The position numbers were made by a program, and so were the translations under genes. Positions 11,215 to 22,698 of a stretch of 64,000 nt of DNA are shown here, one piece after another. The DNA is from Vandiemenella viatica (lineage: Eukaryota > Arthropoda > Insecta > Orthoptera > Morabidae): contig CM061914.1 of the NCBI GenBank assembly GCA_031002005.1, positions 14,804,148-14,868,147 on the forward strand, in the 5' to 3' direction. Positions within the stretch are counted from its first letter, which is position 1; each line of letters starts with the position of its first letter. The notes beneath the pieces are model-generated. The model saw nothing but the letters and a program-made list of their open reading frames with translations, had not been told where the DNA came from and ran no database searches.

Positions 11215-13016
11215 TTAAACCTGCATTTCTACCAACACTAGCTTTGCCCAGCACGCAATGCATCCTCTTCTTTCTAAGTGGGTTCATATACAGTCAAAGC
11301 TCTTTATTCGCGGTTTTGCTATTCGTGGTTTCAGTATTCGCGGATAAAATAATTGCGACAACTTTCTGTATTCGTGGTTTCAATAGTCATGGAAAAAATA
11401 ATTGTGACAACTTTCTGTAATCGTCACTTGAAATTTTTATCATTTGCGGATCCATTCGGTACAATCTGCAGATTCGGAATCTTTTACTAACGTGTTGGCA
11501 TCGTCTCAGTATTGCTGGCATGTGCAGAGTGTTACTCTATCTAACCCAAACAACTAAAAAAGCAAATCTTATCACCACTAAACCTAAAGTTCAGTTTTAA
11601 AAACTGTCGCTGCTGCTGTGTTACATATCCCGCTATGACTTTTGATAAAAGTCGCTCCACCACGACCAGCTATGAATCTTTTATTACTTCAACCAGTCAG
11701 TCTTTGCAATAATTCTGAGTGTCTCCTATGGTTTGTTCACAATTTATAATGTCTAGCAAAAGCAAATAAAAATTAGTTCCTATGTGGATAAAAATTGTGT
11801 TGCCGGTTAGACTAAAAATAGAAATACTTGACGGTTTACGCCTCGGCGAGTCATTTGCATCCGTATCACGTTCTTTCAGTGCTAAAAAATTAACAGTACC
11901 CATCAAGAAATCCGAAGGCAAAATACGGAATTCTATAGCTTCAACCTCGGCAAAAATTGTTCATGATCGAGTAGTTGAAAAAGTGGAAGCCGCATTGTCA
12001 TTATGGATTGAAGACCCTTAAATGGTCTACGATTCACGAGAAGGCAAAGCATCTCTATGCACATTTTAAAGAACCTGGTGATGAATCTACAAGCGGGGAA
12101 TTTCAACCATGGGAAGGTTGGTTCAATAAATTCAAGGTTCAACAATCATTGCATAGCATTAAAATTGTTGGAGCAACTGCCTCTGCAGACACCGCCAAAG
12201 CGGAAAGATATCCAAAGAAGTTTTAAACATAATTGCTGATAGTGGATACAATGCAAACGAAACTGCCCTGTTCTGGAAAAGAATGCCAAACAAAACTTTC
12301 ATATCCAAAAGTGGAAGGTGCGCCTCTGGTTTCAAGGCAACAAACGATAAGAGGTACACTGCTGTTGCGTTCAAACGCATCAGGTGATTGTGTTATTAAG
12401 CCACTAATGCTTTACAGATCTTTAAATCTCCATGCTTAGAAAAATCAAAACAAGAACAACCTGCCAGTGTTTTGACATGCAAATAAGAAAGCATTGTTTG
12501 CAAGTTTTATTTTCTGTGACTGGTTCCGGAATTGTTTTGTTAGGGAAGTTGGGACTTATTTAAAGAAAAATTATGTAGATTTTAAGGCCATTTTAGTTTT
12601 GGACAATGTACCAGGTCACCCTCATTAGCTTGAAACTATGCATCCAAATATAAAGGTGATACTCTTGCTTCCTAGCATGACAGCTTTACTTTAACCTATG
12701 GATCAAGGAATAATCCACGCCTTTAAGCTCTATTACATTAGACAAATCTATCATTCTGGACACCTTGGAATGCAATCCTGATATGAATATTATGCAATGC
12801 TGCAAAAATTTTGACATAGAAAAATGCTGTCACAAGAATAGAATCGTTGCAAGAACTGAAGCCATACACTATGAAATCATGCTGAAAAAAAAAACTGTGA
12901 TCTGATCTCACTGTCGGAAATGATGGAAAATCCATGCAAATTCAAGCTTTGATTGAAAATATTGCTCAAGCTGTGAATGGAACAGGACGAGATGGTTTTG
13001 AACAATTAGAATGAAG

Positions 13017-13419
13017 CATGGGTGTATCCAGTGAGGGGCAGGGGGAGGGGGAGGGGGCTGCTGCCCCAAGAAGACAAACTAAGTTGCCTTCAGTACGCTT
13101 CGACGACTGAAGAACAGGCTCAGGAGCACTTTAGGAGAGGAAAGATTGACTGGATCATGCCTGATGGGTGTGCATTGAAATTTCGTGAAAGAACACCACA
13201 AGATATATACAAAGTACATAGTAGGTCCTTGTATAAAGTGATTGGATTAATTTATTCATAAATAATAAAAATAATTTCCTCAATAGGTTTGAGTATCATT
13301 TTGCAATAAATCGTCAAGTTTCAGTCCTCCACCCCACTTCTTCAAAACCAAAATGAGTTGCGCCCCTCCCCCATTTCAAATCTTGCCCCCTTCTAGTTCT
13401 GATCCTGGATACGCCCTTT
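13017..13419. mobile_element. Non-autonomous hAT element (MITE), copy 2, nested in Tigger
   Basis: It starts CATGGGTGTATCCAG and ends CTGGATACGCCC, with flanks GAATGAAG (13009-13016) and GAATCAAG (13420-13427), an 8-bp duplication with one mismatch. The interior matches copy 1 at 9270-9718 and the fragment at 18140-18300. It splits the Tigger transposase relic, so it inserted later. Confidence 0.8.
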
Positions 13420-13802
13420 GAATCAAGTGTTGTTCGAGAGTTGCTTGAATCGCAAGATGAAGATTTGACTGAAATTGACTTGGAGGAAGTGTTAAATATC
13501 CGACCCAACCCATTGAAGAAGGGCTTCAACGAGCACTGAAATGGTGACATTTAATTTAAAAAAAAACCTAAGTGAAGATCTATGGATGGCAAAAGAGCTT
13601 TGTGATTTCTTTATGAAAACTGACCTGTCTGTGGAAAGAAGACATGTATTTTAAAAAACAAATTGTTAATGCCACAGCTGAATATCAATCCGAATTGAAA
13701 AACTTTTTAAAATGGCAAAACAAGAAAAAAAATTACTAAATTCTTTAAAATATTCCCTAAACGTGACAATAATAATTAAAACATGTAGTTTAAAATCCTT
13801 TA

Positions 13803-13819
13803 ATATATATATATATATT
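13803..13819. repeat. (TA)n microsatellite
   Basis: A short run of alternating TA inside the 3' non-coding part of the Tigger element. Confidence 0.8.
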
Positions 13820-14229
13820 TTGAAACCTTGGAACGTATCCCATTTAATTCCATAGAATTACTGTTCCATATTCGCGGCGTATAAGGAGCTTTTACTGTAT
13901 ACAAAGCAGGCACATGTACAAAATAAATAAAAGACAGCGATATTTTGAGCATTAAATTAAATTTGAAAAAGTTTATTCTAGTGCTTTGAATATTCTATAT
14001 TTTTGGTCTTTCCATCTTCTACAAAAGCAGAGTATCCAGCATTGCTTGGGAGCTGGATTTGAAAGTTCTGATGTTTTATCTCTTTTGATAAGATATGAAA
14101 TGATGTATAAAATGGCTTCTGACATTGTCTTTGAAAGAAAGAGAAACAAGAACAACATGGAAATAGAAAGAGAGGATGGCACATTAGTCAATGAACCACA
14201 TGAGGTGCTGAGGAGGTGGCAAGAATATA

Positions 14230-15258
14230 TTGAAGGGAGATCAAATACCAAGTAAAATTGAAGAAGAGGCACAGGTAACAGAAGATGGAAAGGGCTATGA
14301 GATCCTAGAGACAGAGGTAGGAAAGGCTCTGAAGGAGATGAAGAATCGGAAGGCATGCGGAATCGATAATTTACCTGCAGAATTGTTGAAGAGTTTAGGA
14401 AACAAAGGAAGAAGGGAGATAGTACACCTTTGTAATAAGATATATGACGAAGGGGAATGGCCAGATGACTTTCTCGCAACGGTAATGATACCAATTCAGA
14501 AGAAAAAGAATACTAATAAATGTGAAGAGCATAGAACTATCAGCCTAATTTCACATGCTGCTAAAGTGTTGTTGAGAGTGCTGAACAGAAGGTTATATGG
14601 AAAGTTAGATAGATCGATTGGAGAAGAACAGTTTGGATTTAGAAAAGGAGAAGGAACCAGAGATGCTATCGGCCTGTTAAGAATCATAGGGGAAAGATAT
14701 ATTGAGAAAGGAAGAAACATCTATGCCGCCTTTATTGACTTGGAAAAGGCTTTTGATAGGGTGCAATGGAAGAAGCTGATGGATACCTTGAAGAGCAAAG
14801 GCGTAGATTGGAAGGAGAGAAGGTCGATACAGAACCTATATTTACAACAGAAAGTACGAATAAAGATCGGAAACGAGATGTCTGAAGAAAGCAGCATTGG
14901 GAGAGGCGTAAAACAAGGTTGTTGCCTTTCCCCATTATTGTTCAATTTATACTTAGAAGAAATTATTGGAAAAGGCTTAGATGGAAAAAGAGGAGTGCGT
15001 ATTGGTGGCAAGAAAATAGAGTGCATACGATTTGCTGATGATATGGTATTGTTGGCAGAAAGCGAACAAACTCTAAACAGAATGCTGAAAGGTCTAGATG
15101 AAGCTTGCCAAGAGTTTGGAATGAAAATCAATGCAGCAAAAACTAAGAGTATGGTGACTGGAAAAGGAAGGAATATAATAAATATTAAGTTAGGAAAAGC
15201 TAATATCAGGCAAGTAAGATCGTTCAAATATCTTGGGAGTATGATCACCGAAGATTAG
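14230..15258 (+). CDS. Reverse transcriptase of a non-LTR retrotransposon, 342 codons
   Basis: The frame encodes a nearly complete RT domain. It has KNRKACGIDNLPAELLK (about residue 38), HRTISLISHAAKVLLRVLNR (motif 2 region), EEQFGFRKGEGTRDA, FIDLEKAFDRVQW (first catalytic aspartate), GVKQGCCLSPLLFNLYLEEI, and the catalytic FADDMVLLAES (about 275-285) followed by GMKINAAKTK. The ORF then ends at TAG in FKYLGSMITED, where the family normally continues through a thumb and a C-terminal region; that continuation is readable after the stop. The proper N-terminal linker lies in another frame (a frameshift near 14240), so the first ATG is not a natural start. I place it among RTE/L1-like LINEs without certainty of clade. 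Confidence 0.8.
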   Translation: MKGDQIPSKIEEEAQVTEDGKGYEILETEVGKALKEMKNRKACGIDNLPAELLKSLGNKGRREIVHLCNKIYDEGEWPDDFLATVMIPIQKKKNTNKCEEHRTISLISHAAKVLLRVLNRRLYGKLDRSIGEEQFGFRKGEGTRDAIGLLRIIGERYIEKGRNIYAAFIDLEKAFDRVQWKKLMDTLKSKGVDWKERRSIQNLYLQQKVRIKIGNEMSEESSIGRGVKQGCCLSPLLFNLYLEEIIGKGLDGKRGVRIGGKKIECIRFADDMVLLAESEQTLNRMLKGLDEACQEFGMKINAAKTKSMVTGKGRNIINIKLGKANIRQVRSFKYLGSMITED

Positions 15259-15786
15259 AGGTGCCATCAGGAGATAAAATCTCGCATTGCTGTAGCGAAG
15301 GAAGCGTTTAATAGGAAAAGGAGGATACTAACCGGAAAAATAGACAAAACACTTAGAAAAAGACTCTGTAAATGTTTTGTATGGAGTGTAGCTCTTTATG
15401 TGTCAGAGACATGGACACTGAGACGAGAGGATGAAAAGCGGTTGGAAGCATTTGAGATGTGGATGTGGAGGAGGCTGGAGAAGATAAGCTGGATGGATAA
15501 AATAAGCAATGCTGAAGTGCTGGACAGGGTCAGTGAAAGCAGAAAAATCCTGCAAATATAAAGGAGAGAAAGAAAAACCGGATGGGACACTTGTTGAGAG
15601 GGGAGTGCCTGTTAAAAGACGCCTTGGAAGGTTTAGTCTGTGGGAGGAGATTAAGAGGAAGAAAGAGATACAAAATTATAGACAACATCAAGGAAGACGG
15701 CAACTACATGGTTCTTAAGAGAAAGGCAGAAGATAGAAGATCATGGAGAGCAGCCAAGTGAAAACCTGCCCGAGGGCAGAAAACTA

Positions 15787-15809
15787 ATGATGATGATGAT
15801 GATGATAAG
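15787..15809. repeat. (ATG)n 3' tail of the LINE
   Basis: Seven or so ATG/GAT triplets directly after the decayed 3' region; this marks the element's 3' terminus. Confidence 0.8.
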
Positions 15810-15810
15810 A

Positions 15811-15970
15811 TAGTAAACATTGTCTATCACCATGTGTAAATTTGTCGAAAGAGGGTTGGAAGTGAAGAATGGGTGCAGTTTTGTAAACTAAATGTAAACA
15901 GCATTTTTCCGCTTAATTTAAAGCATATGTGCACAAAGGTCCTTCAAGATTAGTTAAAAACTATATTTGT
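15811..15970. repeat. Fragment of the ~138-bp dispersed repeat
   Basis: It contains the 'aactaaatgtaaacagcattttt' and 'gcatatgtgcacaaaggtcctt' style motifs of the repeat at 2700-3070 and 4691-5130. Confidence 0.45.
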
Positions 15971-16079
15971 GAGCAGCAATACCAACTTGAAAACAATTTT
16001 AAAATTTCAAGTTCAAAGCTCAGTTCAAGTAACTTTTTCATCCAATTCAATAGTTTTCAGATTATTTAAAACAGTTTCG

Positions 16080-17470
16080 TGGCTCACTCTGTTAAATGTC
16101 TTAGAATGATCTAGTTCTACACTATCAACTCAACCTCTCTCTTCTCCAATTCATCTGAAATATCTTGCACATAGCCCACCATCTGAGATTCACATGCACA
16201 TGCCATGTTGCTGATCTGCAAACTAGTTATTTCCTCACAGTCATTTCTGATATAGTTGCATATCAATCTCTCCATTATTTTGCCTATCACTGATGTCAAA
16301 CTAATCAGCCTGTAATTTTCTATCCTATTTGTCACTCCTCCCCCATTTTATGAACTGGTACTACTATTGCTTTTTTTTCAGTCTTCTGGTAAGCAGTAAG
16401 ACTCTAGACTTAAATAAAGTTTCAAGGTAAGGTATAATATCGTACCCCACAACCTTTAAAAAATCTGTAGTAATGCTATCTACACCAGACCATTTGCGTA
16501 TATTTTAGCTTTCCGAGTTCCTTCACAATTTCTTGAGAATTTATTTCAAATTTTCTAGTTTCCTCATTTTTACTTACAGGGAGACTCTCCTCTGATTTAT
16601 TCCTTGCCACCACAGGATGATCTCATTAAACCAGTGACTCAATATATCTGTCATTTTAAAATCCTCGGTGACTTCAACTCCATTCTTATCTACAACTTTC
16701 TGGATAATCACTCATCCCCTCAGTTTTCAAACATAACCGTAGATGGCGACAGACATTCATGTAGCTAAAATATTGTGTATAAATAATAGTATTACTCGAT
16801 TTGTTTTGTTGAGAAATATTCACAAAGAAACAATGCCGAGAAAACCTGCATTCATTTATAACCATAGAAACTTCTAAATTCATCATTCAGTGGTCTACCT
16901 GCACCAATAATATTGTTCAAAAACCCCTCCTTTCCTTCTCTCTTTGCTTTTATTAACTGCTTGTTTGTTTTAAGTTTCTCTACTGCCTTCCTATCTCTTT
17001 GTTGTTTCCCATCTGACTAACCTCTTTAGCCTTCTCACCTCCCTATTGTAATATGTGTTATACTTCTCTTTATTTTCTGCTTTGTAATAAACATTTCCTC
17101 AGCCTCTCCTTAAACTCTTCCCACTTCACCTCAACTGTAGTTGTGCCATCCTTACACTTTCTGAATTTTTATCTAAAATCTCTCTTTAATTATAAAGTGT
17201 GTGCCTTTTTGCCCTTTCTATTTTAGCCATTGGATTACTGCATCCCCTAATATCCATCAGTACTGCATTGTGATCACTTATTCCTTCAGTTACCCGACAT
17301 CCCCCAAGATTTACATCATACATTATTAGAACGGTATCTGACATGTTTGGTTCCCTCATGTTCTGCTGTACCACTTGTGTAAATCCTCCTTCCCTTACTA
17401 AATTACTTGAAAATCTCTGATCCCTTGTGTTATTTCTTACCCAGTTGACACCTGGTAAATTTAAATGTCC
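16080..17470 (-). pseudogene. Decayed CR1/L2-like LINE (endonuclease and N-terminal RT)
   Basis: On the minus strand, an endonuclease end is visible (SDTVLIMYDVNLGG, then GISDHNAVLMDIRG, 17186-17374). Nearer 16100-16500 is the RT fingers region (NYRLISLTSVIGKIMERLI, 16117-16335). The DNA resembles the copies at 28930-30160, 31530-31900 and 58110-59890. Many stops are present. A PLE-tail fragment is inserted at about 16736-16860. Confidence 0.65.
16736..16860 (+). mobile_element. Decayed PLE tail with degenerate hammerhead
   Basis: The plus strand carries AGATGGCGACAGACATTCAT, a GTAGCT-like arm and AAAATATTGTG, then 'aataatagtattactcg' and 'gttgagaaa'. This matches the minus-strand tail and ribozyme of the PLE at 3070-3164. 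The core CTGAAGA and GAAA boxes are mutated, so it should be inactive. Confidence 0.55.
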
Positions 17471-18139
17471 TGATTGGCAAGATTAGTCTGTCTTCAAGAT
17501 GTATGAAGCAGAAATCTCAAAATAACGGCTATACACTTTTCGAATTCAAGTTTGAATTATGGGTAGACAATATAAGAATTTGTTCCTGTTCACACATGTT
17601 AAAAAATGTTTGATTGGCTGCGTCAACTTGAATTAAATCCTTTCCTCCAATTTTTGCATCTTCAGGTATAATGGTGTTGGTTTGGTGGCTTAGTAGCACT
17701 AAGTCATTGAAGGAAGAGTAAACACATTATGAAATATTTTTTATGAAAATATAAATAATTAAGGGATGGATAAAACAAACACATGGGTTTATTTTCCCTT
17801 TCTTTTGTCACTTAGCTGATTAAGTAATTATCATACATCCTCAAAATTAATATTTCAGGAGAGCATCTTCATGAACAAAAACCATATTTGTCACAGAAAT
17901 CCAGAGCGTAAGGTAGTTCTGCTGGTCAAAATCAATTTAGCTATCAGCTAGCCAACACACTGAACCATTAAGAATAGTAACAACTAATAGACAATGATGA
18001 ATAGAAGGAATTTAATCTGGCCAAATGACAGTTATGGTATCCAAGATCATACAGAATCTTGCAGAAATAAACTGTTTGTTGACAGGTATATCAAGAAACT
18101 GTGTTATATACATGGCCTGGGCCACAGTCTGCTTGACAG
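17471..18139. other. Intron 2 sequence, nothing recognised
   Basis: AT-rich sequence with no paired termini or coding similarity that I can support. Confidence 0.4.
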
Positions 18140-18300
18140 GAGGGATACTGTGCATTGAAATTTCGTGAAAGAACGCCACAAGATATCTACAAAGTACATA
18201 GTAGGTCCTTGTATAAAGTAATTGGATTAATATATTAATAAATAATAAAATAATTTCCTCAATAGGTTTGAGTATCATTTTGTAATAAATTGTCATGTTG
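18140..18300. mobile_element. Internal fragment of the hAT MITE family
   Basis: It shares GCATTGAAATTTCGTGAAAG, AAAGTACATAGTAGGTCC and ATTTCCTCAATAGGTTTGAG with the MITE at 13017-13419, but lacks both GGGCGTATCCAG termini. Confidence 0.7.
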
Positions 18301-18339
18301 ATCTAGTTTTAAGGGGAGAGTTTGGAAAGACATTTTAAA

Positions 18340-19240
18340 ATTTTAGCTCGAAAAAATGCAGTTGAAGTTGATGAAATTCCATTAGGACTACTAAAATCTC
18401 AGGGGAAGAAGGAATTACAGGATATCCAAACATATCAAAAGTAGAATCTTTAAACCCCTAAATCGAATTTATGTGGGTGGGTTAACATGTATTAAATTCT
18501 ATCTGCATGACAAAGGGCCTGAACCAAAAATATTTTATTTCTGGTGTTTGTGTCCTATTTTTGTCATAGCAGTTATCCTGACTTCAAACTTGATAACTGA
18601 TCGGTTTACTTTGACTTTCCTTTCCTTAATGCTATCAGACAGTAAAGAGTTTATAAATGAAAGAGTGAGAGATAATAGATGCAAATCAGTTTGAATTTAA
18701 GAAAAACTGAGGTACAAGATTAAGATTGTTATTGAAAGGACAGACTGATGAAAATCGTGGGAGACAGAAGGAAGTCTGATATTCAACTTTTTTTATACAG
18801 AAATCAATCAAGAAGGTGAAGGACACATTTAAATATATCATGAATGTTCAGGGAAAGACAGTCAATGAAATGCAATTTAATGATGATATTGTCTTGTTAG
18901 CAGATAAGAGTGAATAAATTGAAAAATAATGGTGTAAACAAAAAACACTAGATGAGTTTAGACTAAATTAAATACAAGCACTACAAATGTCATATAGTGC
19001 AGCAGAAATTATTATTATGGCAGTAGGCTAATTTTAAAAATAGGGACAAAAATTGTAGAAAAATTCTCAGTTATTTATGAGTTAAAATTACAACTGATGT
19101 TTCAAGTAAGAATGATCTGAAGGACAGAGCAGCACTAGCAACAAAAGCCTTTTTCAAATAAAATACTTGTTTCAAAAAAATAAAAACCATCTTCAGAAAA
19201 CACACTACAAATTTTAAAACAACTTCACGACTTGCTCAGA
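18340..19240 (+). pseudogene. Ancient LINE RT relic
   Basis: Conceptual plus-strand translation gives VDEIPLGLLKSQGKKEL (about 18350-18420), FNDDIVLLADKSE (about 18880-18920, the YADD-type motif) and NDLKDRAALATKAF (about 19110-19150). Order and spacing fit the RT family at 14230-15258. Stops are frequent. Confidence 0.6.
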
Positions 19241-19489
19241 AGAAAATAAATCAAAGTGGGCAGTATTTCATATTACTATTATGGAAATTTTTATATAAAT
19301 CAGTTATTTTTGAAGTGAGTGCCAGCTGTCACATCATGAGAAACAAATTACTGAACTTTATTTGCTGTTGGAGGCAACTCGAGAAGTACGACTGAAAATA
19401 TTAAATATTTTACAGCATGTAATGAAACAGATATTGATTCCTCAGACTTCCGCGACCATATTTGTTCATGATTAATTGACTTTCTTGTT

Positions 19490-19985
19490 ATGCCGCGTTG
19501 TTTATTTCATTACCTGAGCTTTCGGCTGGAATCCTCCAGCCTTCGTCAGAGATACTGTTTATGTCGACATAGCAACGAGCGCCAAGCATCGCAGAGTAAA
19601 AGGCCGCTATCTTTGTTGATGTTGTTGATATTTTTTAAAATTTATGCTGCCTCTTTCACCCGTCGGGGCCATCATTGGTCTTCTCTCCACAGTAGCCTCG
19701 TTTCTTGAAATTTTACTTCATGCCCGGTATTAATAGCATGGCGGACTACGGCGCATTTGTCGCTGTTGTTATATTTGTAGTGGCGGATATGTTCTTTACG
19801 TCTCTCCACCACAGTGCGACCTGTCTCGCCGATATAAACACTGCCACAACTGCAGGGGATTTCATAAACACCCATAAGCTGGTGTGAGTGTAATCTGTCT
19901 TTTACCTTTGTCAGTGACTGACCAAGTTTGCAGTTAGCCTTATATACTATTCGCACCTCCACCCTTTTTAACAGTTTCCCAATTG
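19490..19985 (-). mobile_element. 3' fragment of a Penelope-like element (GIY-YIG plus ribozyme)
   Basis: The minus-strand ORF 19672-19962 encodes a GIY-YIG nuclease: YEIPCSCGSVYIGETGRTV, then RRKEHIRHYKYNN, SAVVRHA-like and NTGHEVKFQETRLL. The catalytic Arg of the family (GETGRT) is present. The RT is absent. A hammerhead lies downstream at 19511-19554. The GIY-YIG sequence differs clearly from those at 3.6 kb and 25.2 kb, so this is a third PLE lineage. Confidence 0.8.
19511..19554 (-). ncRNA. Hammerhead ribozyme of a Penelope-like element
   Basis: Minus strand: TATCT, CTGACGA (N7 is C), AGGCTGGA, GGAT-type loop, TCCAGCC, GAAAGCTC, AGGTA. Stem I pairs TATCT with AGGTA (5 bp, one wobble). 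Stem II pairs GGCTGGA with TCCAGCC (7 bp). Stem III is the palindrome AG/CU, and the cleavage base is C. All invariant core positions are intact, so it is a good candidate for self-cleavage, probably as a dimer. Confidence 0.75.
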
Positions 19986-19989
19986 GTAA

Positions 19990-20845
19990 GCTGCATCATG
20001 CGGTAAACGCTTTATAGTTAGTATAACACAGGTGTTTCATTTGTATGTTTCAATTTTGTTGAAACATGTTTCTAGCATAAATCATAAGTAGTAATGTGAT
20101 TTTTTATGTATTATTGTCATTCCTTATTGTTTTTATTTTTTGTTTCTCTTGCTTTGGCTGGCACTGACTCCGAAAATAACTGATTAATGTAAAAATTTAA
20201 ATAATTGTAATATACAACATTGTCCATTTAGATTTATTTTCTTCTAAGCAACGTATAAAGTTATTTTAAAATTGATAGTATATTTTTTGAAGACGGTTTT
20301 TATTTTGCTCAAGAAATAATAGATGAGGAAGAAGTTTGTCAAAAAATCTCATTGAGAGAAAAAAATAATATAGTACGTCACACGTTAAGACCTGAGATTG
20401 GATGGAACATTAAAAATGACAAATTGTAAAAAAAGAGAAAAGGATTAGAACCCTGGGACCAGATAACTGAGAATATCAGGTGTAACAGATATGTCAAGAG
20501 ATTTTTTTTCTTCAGGCTTTATACCTTGTTGATGTTAAGCTCATTTAGTAAAAGGAAGGAGGCAGCAGTAACGAAATGCATCCCCATAACACAATACTTT
20601 TGGCTTTGCCCTTACTAATGAAAATAGGAATATGTGGCTCAGCACTCGACACCCACAGGTAATAAGGGCACATGAATTGCAACTAAGATAAGGGTCTAGT
20701 AAAGTTAGAATATGAACTTTACTTCTTACTGATTGATTGGTGTCAATTTACTGAAAACAATTAGATGTCACTCTAAAAATACATTGAGTGTTTATGCAAT
20801 AATGCAGTATTGAAATGGTGCATTATTTCTTCCACATTTAGGTTC
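19990..20845. other. Intron 2 sequence, nothing recognised
   Basis: AT-rich, with no coding or repeat structure that I can support. Confidence 0.4.
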
Positions 20846-20853
20846 TTCTACAG

Positions 20854-22086
20854 CAGTGTTTTTCATTCTTTTTGATTTCGCGACCCCTTTACAAGTTGAA
20901 AATTTCTGGCGATGTATCGCTATTTGTAGCGATTGCGCTAAAGCTATGACTGGCAAAAATAGCGGACTCATTGCGAAATTAAAATCGATAATGCCAAACA
21001 TATCCTGGACACACTGTTTTCTTCATCGACAGGCTCTAGCTGCTAAGGTAGTATCTTCTGATTTAAATGATGTGCTCAAGGTGGTAATAAAAATTGTGAA
21101 TTCTAAGGTAAAGCCTTGCAAACCCGGCTATTCAGAATCGTTTGTGAAGATATGGGCTCGCTTCATCAAAATCTCCTTTATCACACAGAAGTCAGGTGGC
21201 TATCCAAAAGAAAGGTATTGACAAGAGTTCTAGAACTGAAAGCTGAATTGTTAATGTTCTTACAAGATACAAGATCTGAATATGCCAATCGTTTTTCTGA
21301 CCCTATTTGGCTCTTGAAATTAGCATTTTTGGCAGATCTTTTTAGCCACCTTAATAATTTGAACACGAACCTCCAAGGTACAGAAGAAAATATTTTAACA
21401 GCTAAAGATAAAGTCAAAGCATTTCACGCAAAACTTCGTTTGTGGTTAACCTCTCTGCAAAACAGAGATTGTTGAAGATAACGCGTCAGACCAAAGTCTC
21501 GTAGTAAGGGCTCACATTCCTTGCATGATACAGAGCTTGCATAATTTACAAGAGATACTTATGACATACTTTCCAGACTGGCATTCTATAGCTGACAATG
21601 GGCGTAGATGGATTATAAACCCTTTTTTAGACAAGTCAATAGATCTGACTGATGTCTCCACAAATATGAAAGAATGTCTTATGGATTTAGCTGCTGATGG
21701 CATGCTTAAAATGGAATTTAATTCGCAAAGTATCGACGTATTTTGGATGAAAAGAAAAAATGAATACCCACAGCTGGCAAGGGAGCTCTAAAATTATTAG
21801 TGCCATTCGCCACTTCATACTTGTGTGAACTAACATTTTCTGCAATGGTAGACATTAAAACTAAAAAGAGAAATAGACTGCAATTAGAAAATGATTTTAT
21901 TATTAACGTTTCAAAAATAGCACGACGATTTGATAAATTTTTAAAAATAAACAAGCCCATCCTTCTCACTAAAATTGTGTTTTGATTGTAGTGGTAGAAC
22001 CTTGAATTTTTCATTCAGCCTGCGACCCCCTGAGTAAAGCTTCGCGACCCCCCTAGGGGTCGCGACCCACAGATTGAAAAACATTG
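20854..22086 (+). mobile_element. Internally deleted hAT transposon (ZBED5/Charlie-like)
   Basis: The termini CAGTGTTTTTCA and TGAAAAACATTG are flanked by the 8-bp duplication TTCTACAG (20846-20853 and 22087-22094). Subterminal 'tcgcgacccc' motifs are inverted at the two ends. Plus-strand relics encode the C-terminal two thirds of a transposase: CSDCAKAMTGKNSG and WTHCFLHRQALAAK (20856-21070), EVRWLSKRKVLTRVLELK and DPIWLLKLAFLADLFSHLN (21116-21475), then LCELTFSAMVDIKTKKRNRL, the dimerisation region (21800-21985). The N-terminal zinc finger and the first catalytic Asp are missing, and frameshifts occur. Confidence 0.9.
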
Positions 22087-22337
22087 TTCTACAGATTGCT
22101 ATACAGTTAAAATATCATTGCATATGCAGCAGAAGCTGCTGCTTTATGCAAGATTTAATGTAAATTGAGGTTACATTTAAAAATACAGCAAGGATCAGAA
22201 TGACATAGCGTAAGGCATGGGAAGTTTAGTATTCATTACGAATTCTGTTGCTTTAATGACACCATTACTTGTGTGTCACGATCTTTGCAGTGTGGATCAT
22301 AATAACAGAAATCCTGCAGTAGAACATAAGGTATGAG

Positions 22338-22461
22338 CAGTGGCAGATCCAAGGGGGGGGGGGGGGTTAACTGCCAAAGTCACCCCTGATGACATGGATT
22401 TTGGGACCTTTTTTTTTTTTGAGATTTCTGTCGGCGACCCCCTCCTCTGGATCTGCCACTG
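22338..22461. mobile_element. 124-bp hAT MITE
   Basis: Inverted ends CAGTGGCAGATCCA and TGGATCTGCCACTG are flanked by GTATGAG repeats (7-8 bp, depending on the shared G). The interior holds a G-homopolymer (22353-22366) and a T-run. Confidence 0.8.
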
Positions 22462-22698
22462 GTATGAGGACATCGGTATTTATTTTTAATTTATTTTACC
22501 TTTATGAGTATCATATTTTAATGTATTTACATCAACTAAGTGCAGGTGGTTTTTAATCAGTAATGTTGACCAAATTACTACAAAGGGTTGAAAAATACTG
22601 GTACTGATGAAAATGAACCAACACAAATTGTATTTCATTTCCATACTCAGTAGTTGATAATACCAACCAAAACTGACCATCAATTGCTAAAGAAGTTA

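Larger units (their letters stand above)
11291..13897 (+). mobile_element. Tigger (pogo-type) DNA transposon with decayed CENP-B/DDE transposase
   Basis: The termini CAGTCAAAGCTCTTTAT and rc CAGTAAAAGCTCCTTAT are flanked by TA (TATA) duplications. Plus-strand relics follow the pogo/jerky transposase order. They are a CENP-B N-terminal HTH (RLKIEILDGLRLGESFASV, 11782-12021) and a CENP-B-type second HTH (GWFNKFKVQQSLHSIK, 11975-12226). Then come IADSGYNANETALFWKRMP (about 12230-12300), the DDE block ILVLDNVPGHP (about 12590-12630) and a C-terminal acidic stretch ESQDEDLTEIDLEEV after 13440. Numerous stops and frameshifts make it a pseudogene. A hAT MITE is nested at 13017-13419. The flanks (11215-11290 and 13898-13960) are two halves of the dispersed repeat seen at 2700. 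Confidence 0.85.
14100..15810 (+). mobile_element. 5'-truncated non-LTR retrotransposon with (ATG)n tail
   Basis: The element starts within the linker before the RT (DGTLVNEPHEVLRRWQEYIE, up to 14240). It continues through the RT ORF at 14230-15258 and the C-terminal region (EIKSRIAVAKEAF, FVWSVALYVSETW, then decayed frames to about 15780). It ends in a short ATGATG repeat, as many LINEs of this kind do. Loss of the endonuclease region fits ordinary 5' truncation. It lies in intron 2 of the CIP2A-like gene, opposite to the gene's direction. Confidence 0.85.
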
